A DNA stretch of 35,243 nucleotides from Sphingobacteriales bacterium TSM_CSS (GCA_002212985.1 NBMY01000087.1:1-35243); one strand, 5' to 3'; counted from the stretch's first letter, positions 1 to 8,390 are shown. Notes: a model not told the origin generated them from the sequence alone. Numbers and translations: made by a program.

Positions 1-391
1 GCAAAAGGTCGTTCGGGAATTCAATATCTGCTTTGTCAATTTCATCAATGAGCAAGACCACCTGTTCCTCGCTGTCAAAGGCGCGCCAGAGTTGGCCGGG
101 GTGAATATAATTGGCAATATTGTGCACTTTAGGGTCGCCCAATTGCGAGTCGCGCAGGCGCGAAACGGCGTCATATTCATACAAGCCCTGCTGTGCTTTG
201 GTGGTAGATTTTATATGCCAGGTGTATAGCGGCAGGTTAAAGGCTCGGGCAATTTCATAAGCCAGCATGGTTTTACCCGTTCCCGGCTCACCTTTTATGA
301 GCAGGGGGCGTTGCAGGTGGGCAGAGGCATTAACGGCCACCATCAGTTCGCGGGTGGCAATATAAGAGTCGGTTCCGCTAAAATCAAACAT
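1..391 (-). CDS. MoxR-type AAA+ ATPase (partial, C-terminus off the left edge)
   Basis: The frame runs from an ATG at 391 to the window edge with no stop, so only about 130 N-terminal residues are present. The Walker A motif GEPGTGKT is at residues 34-41 and the Walker B motif VVLLIDEIDK at 111-120. This spacing and the lid-proximal sequence fit MoxR-family AAA+ ATPases, which act as chaperone-like remodelling ATPases and are often encoded with DUF58 or von Willebrand A proteins. A DUF58 gene exists at 12381 but is far away, and the immediate downstream partner lies outside the window. The gene is divergent from the Fe-S protein gene, with about 200 bases between. Family assignment is firm; substrate is unknown. 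Confidence 0.9.
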   Translation of the reverse strand, partial: MFDFSGTDSYIATRELMVAVNASAHLQRPLLIKGEPGTGKTMLAYEIARAFNLPLYTWHIKSTTKAQQGLYEYDAVSRLRDSQLGDPKVHNIANYIHPGQLWRAFDSEEQVVLLIDEIDKADIEFPNDLL

Positions 392-538
392 AACAAAACA
401 GGCGTTTAATTTTGTAAATTGTGCCCAAGTTACGCATTATCGGGCAAACAAACGCAGGACAGTTGTTATATTTGGTTGCCACAGGTTTAGGCGGAGTAAG
501 TTTACCCCTTTTTATATGCCTGCATTCAAAAAAAATGG

Positions 539-546
539 TAAATTTG
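539..546 (+). promoter_or_regulatory. Bacteroidota-type -7 element (TAAATTTG)
   Basis: This matches the TAnnTTTG -7 consensus used by the Bacteroidota primary sigma factor. No good TTG -33 box lies 19-20 bases upstream. If used, transcription would start near 553, which leaves too little leader for an ATG at 569 and favours the in-frame ATG at 599 or 608 for the Fe-S protein. Confidence 0.4.
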
Positions 547-598
547 CCACTTTGAAAGGGCTTCCTTTTTGTTTTATTTACCAAAGTTAAAGCGCTTT

Positions 599-1909
599 AT
601 GGCAATTATGATACAACAATTGTTGTTTTTGGCAGTTTTGGGCATAACTTCATTCTTTGTTGCCCGAAAAGCCCGCGAAATTTACCGCAACATACGTCTT
701 GGCAAACCCGATGACCGTACCCATGAACCCGGCAAACGCCTGCAAAATATGCTGCTGCTGGCTTTCGGGCAGAAAAAAATGTTTCAAAACCTTACGCCGG
801 CTTTGCTGCACCTGTGTGTATATGTGGCTTTTATTATAACCCAAATAGAACTCATTGAAATATTAGTTGACGGCGCTTTTGGTCTGCACCGCTTTTTTTA
901 CCCCTATTTGGGCGGGTTGTACACCTTCATCATCAGTTTTATCGAAATCTTGTCGGTGTTGGCATTTGTGGCAACCATTGCCTTTTTATCGAGGCGCAAC
1001 CTGCTGAAACTGCCGCGTTTTACTATGAAAGAGCTGGCAGGCTGGCCTATGCTCGATGCCAATCTCATCTTAATTGGCGAAATTATACTCATCATCGGCA
1101 TTTTCAGCATGAACACGGCCGATATGACCTTGCACAACGGAGCCTACGGTTTTGCCGTTTCCCGATGGCTTATGCCCCTGTTTGCCGGTTTTTCCGATGC
1201 AACGCTGCACCTGATTGAGCGTTTCGGGTGGTGGCTGCACATACTCACCGTTTTCGGATTTTTGGTATATTTACCCTACTCCAAGCATTTGCACATTATG
1301 CTGGCGTTTCCCAACAGCTATTTTGCCGATTTAACCAGCCCAAGCGGTAAAATGACCAACATGCCCCGCATAACGCAGGAAATTAACCTCATGCTCAACC
1401 CGCAGGCCGCTGCCGATGCGCCGCCCGCTGCCGAAAACGAGCGTTTCGGGGCTAAAGATGTGCAAGACCTTAGTTGGAAAAGCCTGCTTGATGCCTATTC
1501 CTGTACCGAATGCGGACGCTGTACCGCAGCCTGCCCCGCCAACCAAACGGGTAAAAAATTGTCGCCACGAAAAATCATGATGGACACCCGCGACCGACTG
1601 GAAGAAGTGGGACGAAACTTAGATGCACATGGCAACGATTATACCGATGGCAAATCGCTTTTGCACGATTATATTTCTTCCGAAGAACTGCGCGCCTGTA
1701 CCACCTGCAATGCCTGCGTACAGGAATGCCCCGTAAGCATTAACCCGCTCAACATTATTTTGGAACTGCGCCGTTTTCTCATTCTGGAAGAAGCCAACTC
1801 GCCCGATGAATGGAACAAAATGTTTAACAACGTAGAACACAGCGGCGCCGTTTGGCAACTGCCCGCCGATAAACGCCTTACATGGATACAAGAGGTTGAA
1901 AACGGGTAA
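599..1909 (+). CDS. Membrane-bound dicluster 4Fe-4S protein, HdrC/HdrE-like electron-transfer subunit
   Basis: The N-terminal half has several hydrophobic membrane segments with conserved-looking histidines (for example in WWLHIL and KHLHIM), resembling the b-haem NarI/HdrE-type domain. The C-terminal half is a cytoplasmic dicluster ferredoxin with two CxxCxxCxxxCP motifs. Numbered from the upstream ATG at 569, these start at C312 (CTECGRCTAACP) and C377 (CTTCNACVQECP). Proteins of this form pass electrons between the quinone pool and a CCG-domain subunit, and such a subunit is encoded at 3949. The frame can also start at 569; 599 (MAIMIQQ) is preferred because of the promoter-like element at 539-546 and because the membrane segment then begins right after the start. 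The physiological donor and acceptor cannot be read from the sequence. Confidence 0.88.
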   Translation: MAIMIQQLLFLAVLGITSFFVARKAREIYRNIRLGKPDDRTHEPGKRLQNMLLLAFGQKKMFQNLTPALLHLCVYVAFIITQIELIEILVDGAFGLHRFFYPYLGGLYTFIISFIEILSVLAFVATIAFLSRRNLLKLPRFTMKELAGWPMLDANLILIGEIILIIGIFSMNTADMTLHNGAYGFAVSRWLMPLFAGFSDATLHLIERFGWWLHILTVFGFLVYLPYSKHLHIMLAFPNSYFADLTSPSGKMTNMPRITQEINLMLNPQAAADAPPAAENERFGAKDVQDLSWKSLLDAYSCTECGRCTAACPANQTGKKLSPRKIMMDTRDRLEEVGRNLDAHGNDYTDGKSLLHDYISSEELRACTTCNACVQECPVSINPLNIILELRRFLILEEANSPDEWNKMFNNVEHSGAVWQLPADKRLTWIQEVENG

Positions 1910-2037
1910 ACCCTGCATCGGGTAATTACCAGCATTTTTGTTGCTAATCCGGCCAAGGTAAAGTGCTCAACATTCTTTTTCCCTTAAATACTAATCATCC
2001 ACACCATATCTGTTCACCCAAGCTAACCTCTTATACC

Positions 2038-3918
2038 ATGTTGCGTTCATACACCGTTTTTTTAGTGATGTTGTTCTGGCTGGCTGCTCCCGCCCGCCTG
2101 CTGGCTTGCTATGCCGATTTTGATTACAACAATGCCTGCCCCGGCGATACCATTTGGTTCAATGCGCTATACGAATTTGGCGGCGCTTACAGCTGGAATT
2201 TTGGCGATACCAACCCCGATGCGGTAAACATAGGCTACGGAACCAACGTGTATCATGTATATACCGAAGAGGGCAACTACAACGTAACCTTGTTTGTAAA
2301 TATTGGCGCCGAGTGGGCTTACCAAACGCAAATGATTACGGTAGGCAGCGCCTGCTTTGCCGCCGGTTTCAGTACCGATTGCCAGCAGTATGCTGCCGGT
2401 ACCATGGTTAATTTTACCAACCAATCGGTAGGCAATATTACCTCCTGGCAATGGAACTTTGGCGACCCTGCAACCCCTTCCGATACCTCTTCTTTGCAGC
2501 ACCCGTATTATATTTACAGCCTGCCGGGTACCTATACCGTTTCCCTTACCGTATCAGATGGAGAAAACACTGCTACTGCCTACCAAACCATAACCATTGC
2601 CGATGATGCCAACGACTATTGCATAGGCGCTAATTTCGGGTTTAATTATTATACGACCGATTGTTTACAAGATACCACGTCGTTTAATGTCGCCTACTGG
2701 GGCAATATTTCGGCCTATTACTGGAATTTTGGCGACCCGGCATCGGGTATTTTCAATTTTTCTACCCAGCAAAACCCTACTCACCTCTATACCGAAGAGG
2801 GCACTTACATAGTAACCCTTATTATTGCCAACGCCTTTACCGCCGATACCATTTACCACCCCGTTTTTGTGGGTGATTGTACCGTGTGGCCGGGCGATTT
2901 TAACAACGACGGACAGGTTACCGTGCAAGACCTTTTTCCGATTGGGCTGTATTACAATGCCACCGGCACGGCTCGCCCCAATGCATCGGGCAACTGGACA
3001 GGGCAAACTGCACCCGACTGGACCGACTTCGCCTCGTTTATGTATCTGCAAAAATTGGTAAACGGTAAACATGCCGACGGCAACGGCGATGGTGTTCTGA
3101 ACACCTCTGATATTGACCTTATTACCCAAAACTACGGGCTGCGGCATACCAACCAAAACACCCGACAGGCATACCTTGGCGAAATACCGCCTACTGCGCC
3201 GCACTATCTGTTGAACCTGCCCACCTGCTGCCCCTTTGACGAAACCGGAACCCTAACGCTTGGCGTTGCCCTGTCGGAAGGAGGCAACTATTACGGCGGG
3301 TCGTTTACCATTTACTTTAATGCCGATGTAACAGATGCTCAATCGGTAGAATTTATGACCGATGTGCCGGGTTTGCTTGCCGTGCAACACCTCAATGCAC
3401 AGTCAAATGCTTTGGAAGTTGCCTTTGTAAGAACCGATAAAACCAATGCCGTTTTCGATGGCAACATCGGGTGGCTGCAATGCAGGGTTAAAAACGGGGT
3501 AGCTTTTGGAACACCCGTTTTGCTTTCCATTTCCGATGCCATGCTGCTGAACAACGGCGCCAACACCTGGCAAAACAACCAGCAGTTTTTTGTGCCGGTA
3601 AACGAAAACCCCCAAATTACCGAAATTGCATACACCACCGTGCCAACCATAACCGGTACAGAGCCACAGTTTACCCTGTTTCCTACGGCAACACAAAACG
3701 GTGCAGTACAGGTTGCCGTGCAGGTTGCCGGCCAACAAAACCTGCAAATTAGCGTTTACAATGCAGCCGGGCAAATGGTTTACAACATGCCGCAGGTTAG
3801 CGTTTCGGGCAATTACAGCACGGTGTTGCCGCTGCAAAACCTGCATCAGGGCGTTTACATGGTAACCCTGCAAACCAATACACATCGTTTTACCCAAAAA
3901 ATAGTAAAAACAAACTAA
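2038..3918 (+). CDS. Secreted PKD / dockerin-like / cohesin-like protein with type A T9SS sorting domain
   Basis: The 626-residue protein starts with a signal peptide (MLRSYTVFLVMLFWLAAPA). It continues with three PKD domains (about residues 23-285) carrying the WNFGD signature. Next is a segment with two Ca-binding, dockerin-like loops (DFNNDGQVTVQDL near 287 and DGNGDGVLNTSDIDLI near 347), then a beta-rich cohesin-like region (about 396-520). It ends in a type A Por-secretion C-terminal domain (about 545-626: FTLFP, QISVYNAAGQMV, GVYMVTL, FTQKIVK). It should be exported by Sec, then by T9SS, and be released or anchored at the surface. The ATG at 2038 is chosen over an in-frame GTG at 1963 because it gives a clean signal peptide. 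The gene sits between two genes that normally adjoin. The ligand is unknown. Confidence 0.9.
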   Translation: MLRSYTVFLVMLFWLAAPARLLACYADFDYNNACPGDTIWFNALYEFGGAYSWNFGDTNPDAVNIGYGTNVYHVYTEEGNYNVTLFVNIGAEWAYQTQMITVGSACFAAGFSTDCQQYAAGTMVNFTNQSVGNITSWQWNFGDPATPSDTSSLQHPYYIYSLPGTYTVSLTVSDGENTATAYQTITIADDANDYCIGANFGFNYYTTDCLQDTTSFNVAYWGNISAYYWNFGDPASGIFNFSTQQNPTHLYTEEGTYIVTLIIANAFTADTIYHPVFVGDCTVWPGDFNNDGQVTVQDLFPIGLYYNATGTARPNASGNWTGQTAPDWTDFASFMYLQKLVNGKHADGNGDGVLNTSDIDLITQNYGLRHTNQNTRQAYLGEIPPTAPHYLLNLPTCCPFDETGTLTLGVALSEGGNYYGGSFTIYFNADVTDAQSVEFMTDVPGLLAVQHLNAQSNALEVAFVRTDKTNAVFDGNIGWLQCRVKNGVAFGTPVLLSISDAMLLNNGANTWQNNQQFFVPVNENPQITEIAYTTVPTITGTEPQFTLFPTATQNGAVQVAVQVAGQQNLQISVYNAAGQMVYNMPQVSVSGNYSTVLPLQNLHQGVYMVTLQTNTHRFTQKIVKTN

Positions 3919-3948
3919 ATATATTTAACCAAACGCATCTTAACCAAC

Positions 3949-4749
3949 ATGTCAGAACCGATACAGGTGCCTGTAATGGCAGAATTAATAGCCCGGGGCG
4001 AAAAACCCGATATTCTTTTCTGGGTAGGTTGCGCCGGCAGTTTTGACCAGCGCGCCCAGCGAATTACCAAGGCCTTTGCCCGAATTTTACACCATACCGG
4101 CACTAAGTTTGCCGTATTGGGCATGGAAGAAACCTGCACCGGCGACCCCGCAAGACGTGCCGGAAACGAGTTTTTGTTCCAGATGCAGGCGCTCACCAAT
4201 ATTCAAACACTCAACATGTATGAGGTTACCAAAATAGTTACTACCTGCCCGCACTGCTTCAATACGCTTAAAAACGAATACCCCGAACTGGGCGGCAATT
4301 ACGAGGTAATACACCATACCCAGTTGTTGCAGCAACTCATCAACGAGGGGCGCATAAAACTGAAAGAAGGCGGCACTTTTAAAGGCAAACGCATTACCTA
4401 CCACGACTCTTGCTACCTTGGCCGCGCCAACCAAATTTACGAGGCGCCCCGCAAAGTGCTGGAATTGTTAGATGCCGAACTGGTAGAAATGAAACGCTGT
4501 CGCACCAAAGGCTTGTGCTGCGGTGCCGGCGGTGCTCAAATGTTTAAAGAAGACGAACCCGGGCGCATACACGTAAACATGGAGCGCACCGAAGATGTGT
4601 TGCAAAGCAATGCCAACGTAGTAGCTGCCGCCTGCCCGTTTTGCAATACCATGCTTACCGACGGGGTAAAATACCACGACAAGCAAGATGAAATACATGT
4701 TTTGGATATTGCCGAACTAATAGCCCAAGCCGCCGATTTGGAGGGGTAA
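3949..4749 (+). CDS. CCG-domain (HdrB-like) iron-sulfur oxidoreductase subunit
   Basis: This 266-residue soluble protein has two cysteine-rich CCG (DUF224-type) modules. The first contains VGCAGS, EETCTGD and TCPHCF. The second contains YHDSCYLGR, the CC pair at residues 190-191 (LCCGAGG) and CPFC. CCG domains in HdrB, GlpC and LutA-like proteins bind a non-cubane or 4Fe-4S cluster and sit at the end of an electron chain. Its natural partner is the dicluster membrane protein at 599-1909, from which it is separated here by one secreted-protein gene. It starts 30 bases after that gene, so the three could share a transcript. Substrate unknown. Confidence 0.92.
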   Translation: MSEPIQVPVMAELIARGEKPDILFWVGCAGSFDQRAQRITKAFARILHHTGTKFAVLGMEETCTGDPARRAGNEFLFQMQALTNIQTLNMYEVTKIVTTCPHCFNTLKNEYPELGGNYEVIHHTQLLQQLINEGRIKLKEGGTFKGKRITYHDSCYLGRANQIYEAPRKVLELLDAELVEMKRCRTKGLCCGAGGAQMFKEDEPGRIHVNMERTEDVLQSNANVVAAACPFCNTMLTDGVKYHDKQDEIHVLDIAELIAQAADLEG

Positions 4750-4771
4750 ATGTAAACAGACTCTTTCAGCC

Positions 4772-4809
4772 AAACCCGGTCAGAGTATTACGGCCGGGTT
4801 TTGTTGTTT
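4772..4809 (+). terminator. Rho-independent terminator after the CCG-domain gene
   Basis: An 8-bp perfect stem AAACCCGG / CCGGGTTT (4772-4779 with 4794-4801), a 14-base loop and a T-rich tail (TTGTTGTTT). It lies between two convergent genes. Confidence 0.75.
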
Positions 4810-5698
4810 ACTTTTTACCGGCAATGGTAAACACCCTTGAAATATTGAAGCCAAACCGCACATCGCCCTTAAAAAAGTCGCCGGTGGTTTCGGTGAGGAA
4901 ACCTTTTTCAATCATGGCAGTAGAGTTGGTAAAATGGAGTTGAAACACGTGTCCGCCGGTTTCCAGATCTAACCCCACCGACAAAGAATTTTTAATATTA
5001 TCGCTCACCTGATTGGGTAAAATGTAAAAGTATTCGGCATTAATGGCAATGCGTTTGGTTAGTTTTTGCCGGCCGGCAATGCCCATTACAAATACGTCGT
5101 TTTTTTCGGCAGTAGTGGCTACCAGATTGCGGTGTACCAAAGATGGCATAAGTTGCAGTGAAAACCCTTCTGAAAATTTGCGCCCAATAATTAACTGGTG
5201 GGTATAGTACATTCTTGAGGTAAAATAATTTTTTCTTTCGGGGTTGTTCCAATCGTTGGTTTTAATGGCCATGGTTCCAACGTAGGCAATGGTTAGCGGA
5301 ATATTGCGTTTACCTTTGCTTTGTCGCAAAATCTTGGCTTTTATAAATCCGTCATACACTTTTTCGAAATTGCTGCGGCCAATGCCTATGCCCAGCCAAT
5401 CGGTAATGCCGTAATCGGCGCCAATGCGAATGGTGGCTTGGTCTATGCCGAAAAAGTTTTCCCAGCCGCTGTTAAGAAATCCAAACCGGTGCGATATTTT
5501 AAAATCGAGCACTCCGCCGGCGGTGTTTTCGAGTGAGTGTGCATTAATAACGCGGTTGGTTTTAAAACTGGCTTTTACGTATTCTGTTTCGGGTTCTGTA
5601 TCATCTCCAAGCAAATCCAATACATCGTCCTGGGCAAAGGCAACTTTATGAAGCATTAAAAGGCAAACAAACAAAAAGCCGTACTTAACAAGTTTCAT
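4808..5698 (-). CDS. DUF5777-family outer-membrane beta-barrel protein
   Basis: A 296-residue protein with a Sec signal peptide (MKLVKYGFLFVCLLMLHKVAFA followed by Q) and an acidic linker (DDVLDLLGDD). The remainder alternates amphipathic beta strands with many aromatic residues (SHRFGFLNSGWENFFG, MYYTHQLIIGRKF, GFNISRVF). This matches DUF5777, a Bacteroidota-specific presumed outer-membrane family. It lies just downstream of the cytochrome / OB-fold / YceI genes on the same strand but behind a strong hairpin (5736-5785), so it may be independently or partly co-expressed. Function is unknown; a role in the same envelope redox process is inference from context. Confidence 0.82.
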   Translation of the reverse strand: MKLVKYGFLFVCLLMLHKVAFAQDDVLDLLGDDTEPETEYVKASFKTNRVINAHSLENTAGGVLDFKISHRFGFLNSGWENFFGIDQATIRIGADYGITDWLGIGIGRSNFEKVYDGFIKAKILRQSKGKRNIPLTIAYVGTMAIKTNDWNNPERKNYFTSRMYYTHQLIIGRKFSEGFSLQLMPSLVHRNLVATTAEKNDVFVMGIAGRQKLTKRIAINAEYFYILPNQVSDNIKNSLSVGLDLETGGHVFQLHFTNSTAMIEKGFLTETTGDFFKGDVRFGFNISRVFTIAGKK

Positions 5699-5727
5699 AA
5701 CAAGCGGGTTCAGAAGGTGGTTGGTTA

Positions 5728-5785
5728 CAAAAGAAAAACGGGTATGCTAAGGTACGGTAAATTTGTACGCTTAGCATACCCGTTT
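5728..5785 (-). terminator. Strong hairpin terminator after the YceI gene
   Basis: A 16-bp perfect stem (5736-5751 with 5770-5785, CGGGTATGCTAAG-type arms). It is extended by GTAC/GTAC across a single bulged base, with a 9-base loop. On the minus strand it is followed by TTTTTCTTTTG. It separates the YceI gene from the DUF5777 gene. Confidence 0.8.
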
Positions 5786-5807
5786 AAGGGAAAAAATTGT
5801 TTTGTGG

Positions 5808-6368
5808 TTATTTCTCGTAAGGTTGGTAGTTCATAGCTACCGTAATGGCAATGGTTTTGGCAATATTGTCGCGCACTAATTTCGGAATTTCAATATTGTA
5901 ATCGGCTAAGGCAACGCTGAATTTGGCATTTGCACTAACAGTGCCGTCTTTTACAGTAATGGTTCCGGGAGTTTCTACGGTTTTGGTAACACCATGAATG
6001 GTTAAATCGCCTTTTACCGTTACATTATAGGTTCCGTTTTTACTGAAATTTACATCTGAAATGTTTACCACCTGCCCTTTAAAGGTTGATTTGGGAAACT
6101 TATCCGATTCCATGTAGTTTTCGTTAAAATGCTCCTGCATAAGGGCTTTTTCAAATTCAAATGCTTTAATGAGCAGGGCAAAATCCAATTTACCCGTTTG
6201 CGAGTCTAATACACTGCTTACTTTGTCGTTATTGGCGGCAATATTTTCCATGGGGGTAGCAGAAAAAAACTCTATATGCCCGTTTTTGGTCATGTACTTT
6301 CCTTGGGCAAATACAGTAGAAGCAGATACAACTGCCAGTAAAACCAACACTACAATTTGTTTTTTCAT
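5808..6368 (-). CDS. YceI-family periplasmic lipid-binding-like protein
   Basis: The start at 6368 gives 186 residues with a signal peptide (MKKQIVVLVLLAVVSASTVFA). The mature part has YceI lipocalin-like signatures: HIEFFSATPMENI, DFALLIKAFEFEKALMQEHF, ESDKFPKSTFKG, GDLTIHGVTKTV and a final DNIAKTIAITV strand. YceI proteins form a beta-barrel that binds polyisoprenoid or amide lipids in the periplasm. The frame extends upstream to 6473, but that part overlaps the preceding gene and lacks a signal sequence at its end. It is the third gene of a run with an OB-fold protein and a cytochrome c lipoprotein; the gap to the OB-fold gene is about 50 bases. Specific ligand unknown. Confidence 0.92.
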   Translation of the reverse strand: MKKQIVVLVLLAVVSASTVFAQGKYMTKNGHIEFFSATPMENIAANNDKVSSVLDSQTGKLDFALLIKAFEFEKALMQEHFNENYMESDKFPKSTFKGQVVNISDVNFSKNGTYNVTVKGDLTIHGVTKTVETPGTITVKDGTVSANAKFSVALADYNIEIPKLVRDNIAKTIAITVAMNYQPYEK

Positions 6369-6418
6369 GACTTGGGAAAAATTTTGGTTTGAGAAAATGT
6401 AAAATATGATTTTTTGTG

Positions 6419-6823
6419 TTATTTGTCCAGAACACAACGCACCAAAATAACATCGGTAAGGTAGCCCGTACAAACACCTTTAATGGTTACGGCATCGCCC
6501 TGCTTTAAGTTATCAACCCCGGTTTTATCCTGCATTTCGCAGCTTACGCCGCCCATGTCGCCACCGTTAAGCATAACGGTAGTTTTATCGCCTTCGGTGG
6601 TAACGCCTTGCACGGTTCCTTTAACCGCAATGGCTTTGTCGTTGTATTTATCTCCGGCCGATTGTTCGTTCTGTTCAAACTCGGTAAAAAGGGTGGCGGC
6701 ATCAATTTGCACCTCGGTTTTTACATCGGCGGTACTGGCTACGGGTTTATCATACATGGTTTTTCCAATGTATGCTCCAATAGCTCCAATGGCCAGAATG
6801 GCAATTAAAATGTACTTTTTCAT
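6419..6823 (-). CDS. Membrane-anchored OB-fold (tRNA_anti-like) protein
   Basis: A 134-residue protein with one N-terminal membrane anchor or signal (MKKYILIAILAIGAIGAYIG) and a single OB-fold-like beta domain: DKAIAVKGTVQGVTTEGDKT, VMLNGGDMGGVSCEM, LKQGDAVTIKGVCTGY, DVILVRCVL. This is the pattern of the tRNA_anti-like OB-fold family found in Bacteroidota envelopes, which despite its name is not shown to bind tRNA. It lies between the cytochrome c lipoprotein and YceI genes on the same strand, 32 bases downstream of the former. Two cysteines (SCEM and RCVL regions) could be redox active, which is inference only. Confidence 0.78.
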   Translation of the reverse strand: MKKYILIAILAIGAIGAYIGKTMYDKPVASTADVKTEVQIDAATLFTEFEQNEQSAGDKYNDKAIAVKGTVQGVTTEGDKTTVMLNGGDMGGVSCEMQDKTGVDNLKQGDAVTIKGVCTGYLTDVILVRCVLDK

Positions 6824-6855
6824 AAGTTTGTTTGTTTTGGTTGTAAATAATATGG

Positions 6856-7239
6856 TTAGTTGTTGGGTGCGCCGTCGTCAACCCATTTTTTTACCGTGGC
6901 AATATCGCAGGCGGGCAATTTACCACCGCCCTGCGGCATGGGTAAATACCCGCTGCTGTGGTTAATAGAGCCATACAACTGCCCCGTAAGAGCGTATTGG
7001 CGGGCATTGGCATAGCCTTCTACCACCACATTGCCCAAAGCTGCCGCCTGACTATGGCAAACATAGCATTTGTTTTGCAGCAAGGGTTTTATGGTGGCGC
7101 TATAGGTTACGGCTGTGGTGTCGCAGGCATTAGGTTGTCCGCTATCGGGGTACAATTCTTCTTCATTGTCGTAATAACAGGCTACTTGAAATGTGAGGAC
7201 AATAACAAGTACTGCAGCAAGCCTTTTTTTCAAAATCAT
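6856..7239 (-). CDS. c-type cytochrome-like lipoprotein (single CxxCH)
   Basis: A 127-residue protein with a lipoprotein signal (lipobox FQVAC, C21) and one haem c attachment motif CYVCH (C58, C61, H62). A likely distal methionine ligand lies at M101 in YLPMPQGG. The C-terminal helix pattern CDIATVKKWVDDGAPNN is typical of small cytochrome c domains (PSCyt/CXXCH type). It would be a lipid-anchored periplasmic or surface electron carrier. It is the first gene of the cytochrome / OB-fold / YceI run and has a -7 element at 7287-7294 on its strand. Redox partner unknown. Confidence 0.85.
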   Translation of the reverse strand: MILKKRLAAVLVIVLTFQVACYYDNEEELYPDSGQPNACDTTAVTYSATIKPLLQNKCYVCHSQAAALGNVVVEGYANARQYALTGQLYGSINHSSGYLPMPQGGGKLPACDIATVKKWVDDGAPNN

Positions 7240-7277
7240 ATAATAAGCAGTTTAGCGTTTAGAACCCGGAAAAAAGT

Positions 7278-8256
7278 TTACGGTTGCAAAATTAGAACTT
7301 TACCTCTGTAAATGTGTGTATTGGCTGCTATTTCAACCAAGTAACATCCTGTGCTTATATTTTTGGGTAAAAGAAGTTGCATCTCATCTTTTACGGTTAT
7401 GGCGGTTTGCATGATCAAATTCCCGTGTAATCCAAACACTTTCCATGTCGCAAACTTTTCGGCATCGCTTTGGGCAAAGCCCTTATTACTGTATCTTTAT
7501 TCGACACCGGATTTGGATAAATGTTTAAACATAAAACGGCATTTGGCGAAAAATTATTTTCCACACCTGTTACCAACAACTCGGTGCAGTAGATATCAGG
7601 GCAGTTATTGAGCGTATCCTGAGCCACCAGGCAAACCGTATAGTTGCCGGGTTGTGTATATTCATGAAACGGGTTTTCCTCAAAAGAAATGCTGCCGTCG
7701 CCAAATCCCCACAACCATTCATTAATATTACCCGAAGCGGTATCGGTAAACTGGTAGCCCAACTGCCCCGTTGATGTTGCTGAAAATCCCGATGCAAAAC
7801 CGGTACAGGCATCGGTAAGGGTAATATGCAGACAATAAGAGGCTGTGCAGGTATCGGCGGTTATGGTAAGACATACATTGTACGTTCCTGTTTCGGTATA
7901 GGTAAAAACCGGTGTAGCGCTGTTGGTTATGGTTACACCGTTTCCAAGATTCCATGTATAGCTGTCATTGGGAGCGGCTGTGGCAGAAATATTGTAAAAA
8001 GACACCTCCAATCCTTGTGCTTCGTAGCTGTAGGCAACATGCAGGGCGCTTCGGGTGTGCAATCGGGCGTCCTTATTTTTGTTAACAGGGTACAACCCGA
8101 TGTTCCGTTATCTGTTACAGACAAGGTATGCACCGCGCCATCGCCGGCAAGCAATACAGCAACCACATTATTTCCCGAAGGGTGATACAAATAGGGATTA
8201 CCTGAGTCGGGAACGCCGTCAATCAGTAGGCTATAACCCGATGCACTGCCGTTTTA
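7278..8256 (-). pseudogene. Decayed secreted PKD protein with T9SS type A sorting domain
   Basis: The minus strand encodes a recognisable Bacteroidota surface protein broken in at least three places. Residues SASGYSLLIDG to GTSGCTLLTKIRTPDC are preceded by an in-frame TAA (8254-8256). The frame then shifts near 8045 into YSYEAQGLEVSFYN and two PKD domains (YTWNLGNG and WLWGFGDG). The sorting domain starts LNIYPNPVSNK, then shifts frame near 7480 into GFAQSDAEKFATWKVFGLHG and continues to RGKVLILQP and a TAA at 7278-7280. The N-terminus and signal peptide are missing. The lesions could be true decay or sequence error, but three independent breaks plus a missing 5' end favour decay. Confidence 0.85.
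7287..7294 (-). promoter_or_regulatory. -7 element (TAATTTTG) for the cytochrome / OB-fold / YceI operon
   Basis: Minus-strand TAATTTTG matches TAnnTTTG, about 48 bases before the cytochrome start. It overlaps the last codons of the decayed upstream gene. No clear TTG at the -33 position. Confidence 0.4.
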
Positions 8257-8390
8257 GGCGGTAAATACTACCGTAGCCGTTACCTCGCCGCGTAGCGGTT
8301 AAAACGCCGGAGGTTATTGCAAAATACAAGAAAATGAAGCGTAATGCGGAGGTAACAATCTGAACATAGGGTTAAATTGGAAGTGTGTTT

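Noticed and set aside
384..584. 66-codon minus-strand frame upstream of the MoxR gene
   Set aside because: It overlaps the MoxR start and the promoter region, is basic and cysteine-rich with no family pattern, and conflicts with better-supported features.
1963..2037. GTG-initiated N-terminal extension of the PKD/dockerin-like protein
   Set aside because: It would put 25 polar, His/Pro-rich residues before a clean signal peptide; ATG 2038 is better.
2665..3204. 179-codon frame antisense to the PKD/dockerin-like gene
   Set aside because: It is a shadow of strongly coding plus-strand sequence with recognised domains.
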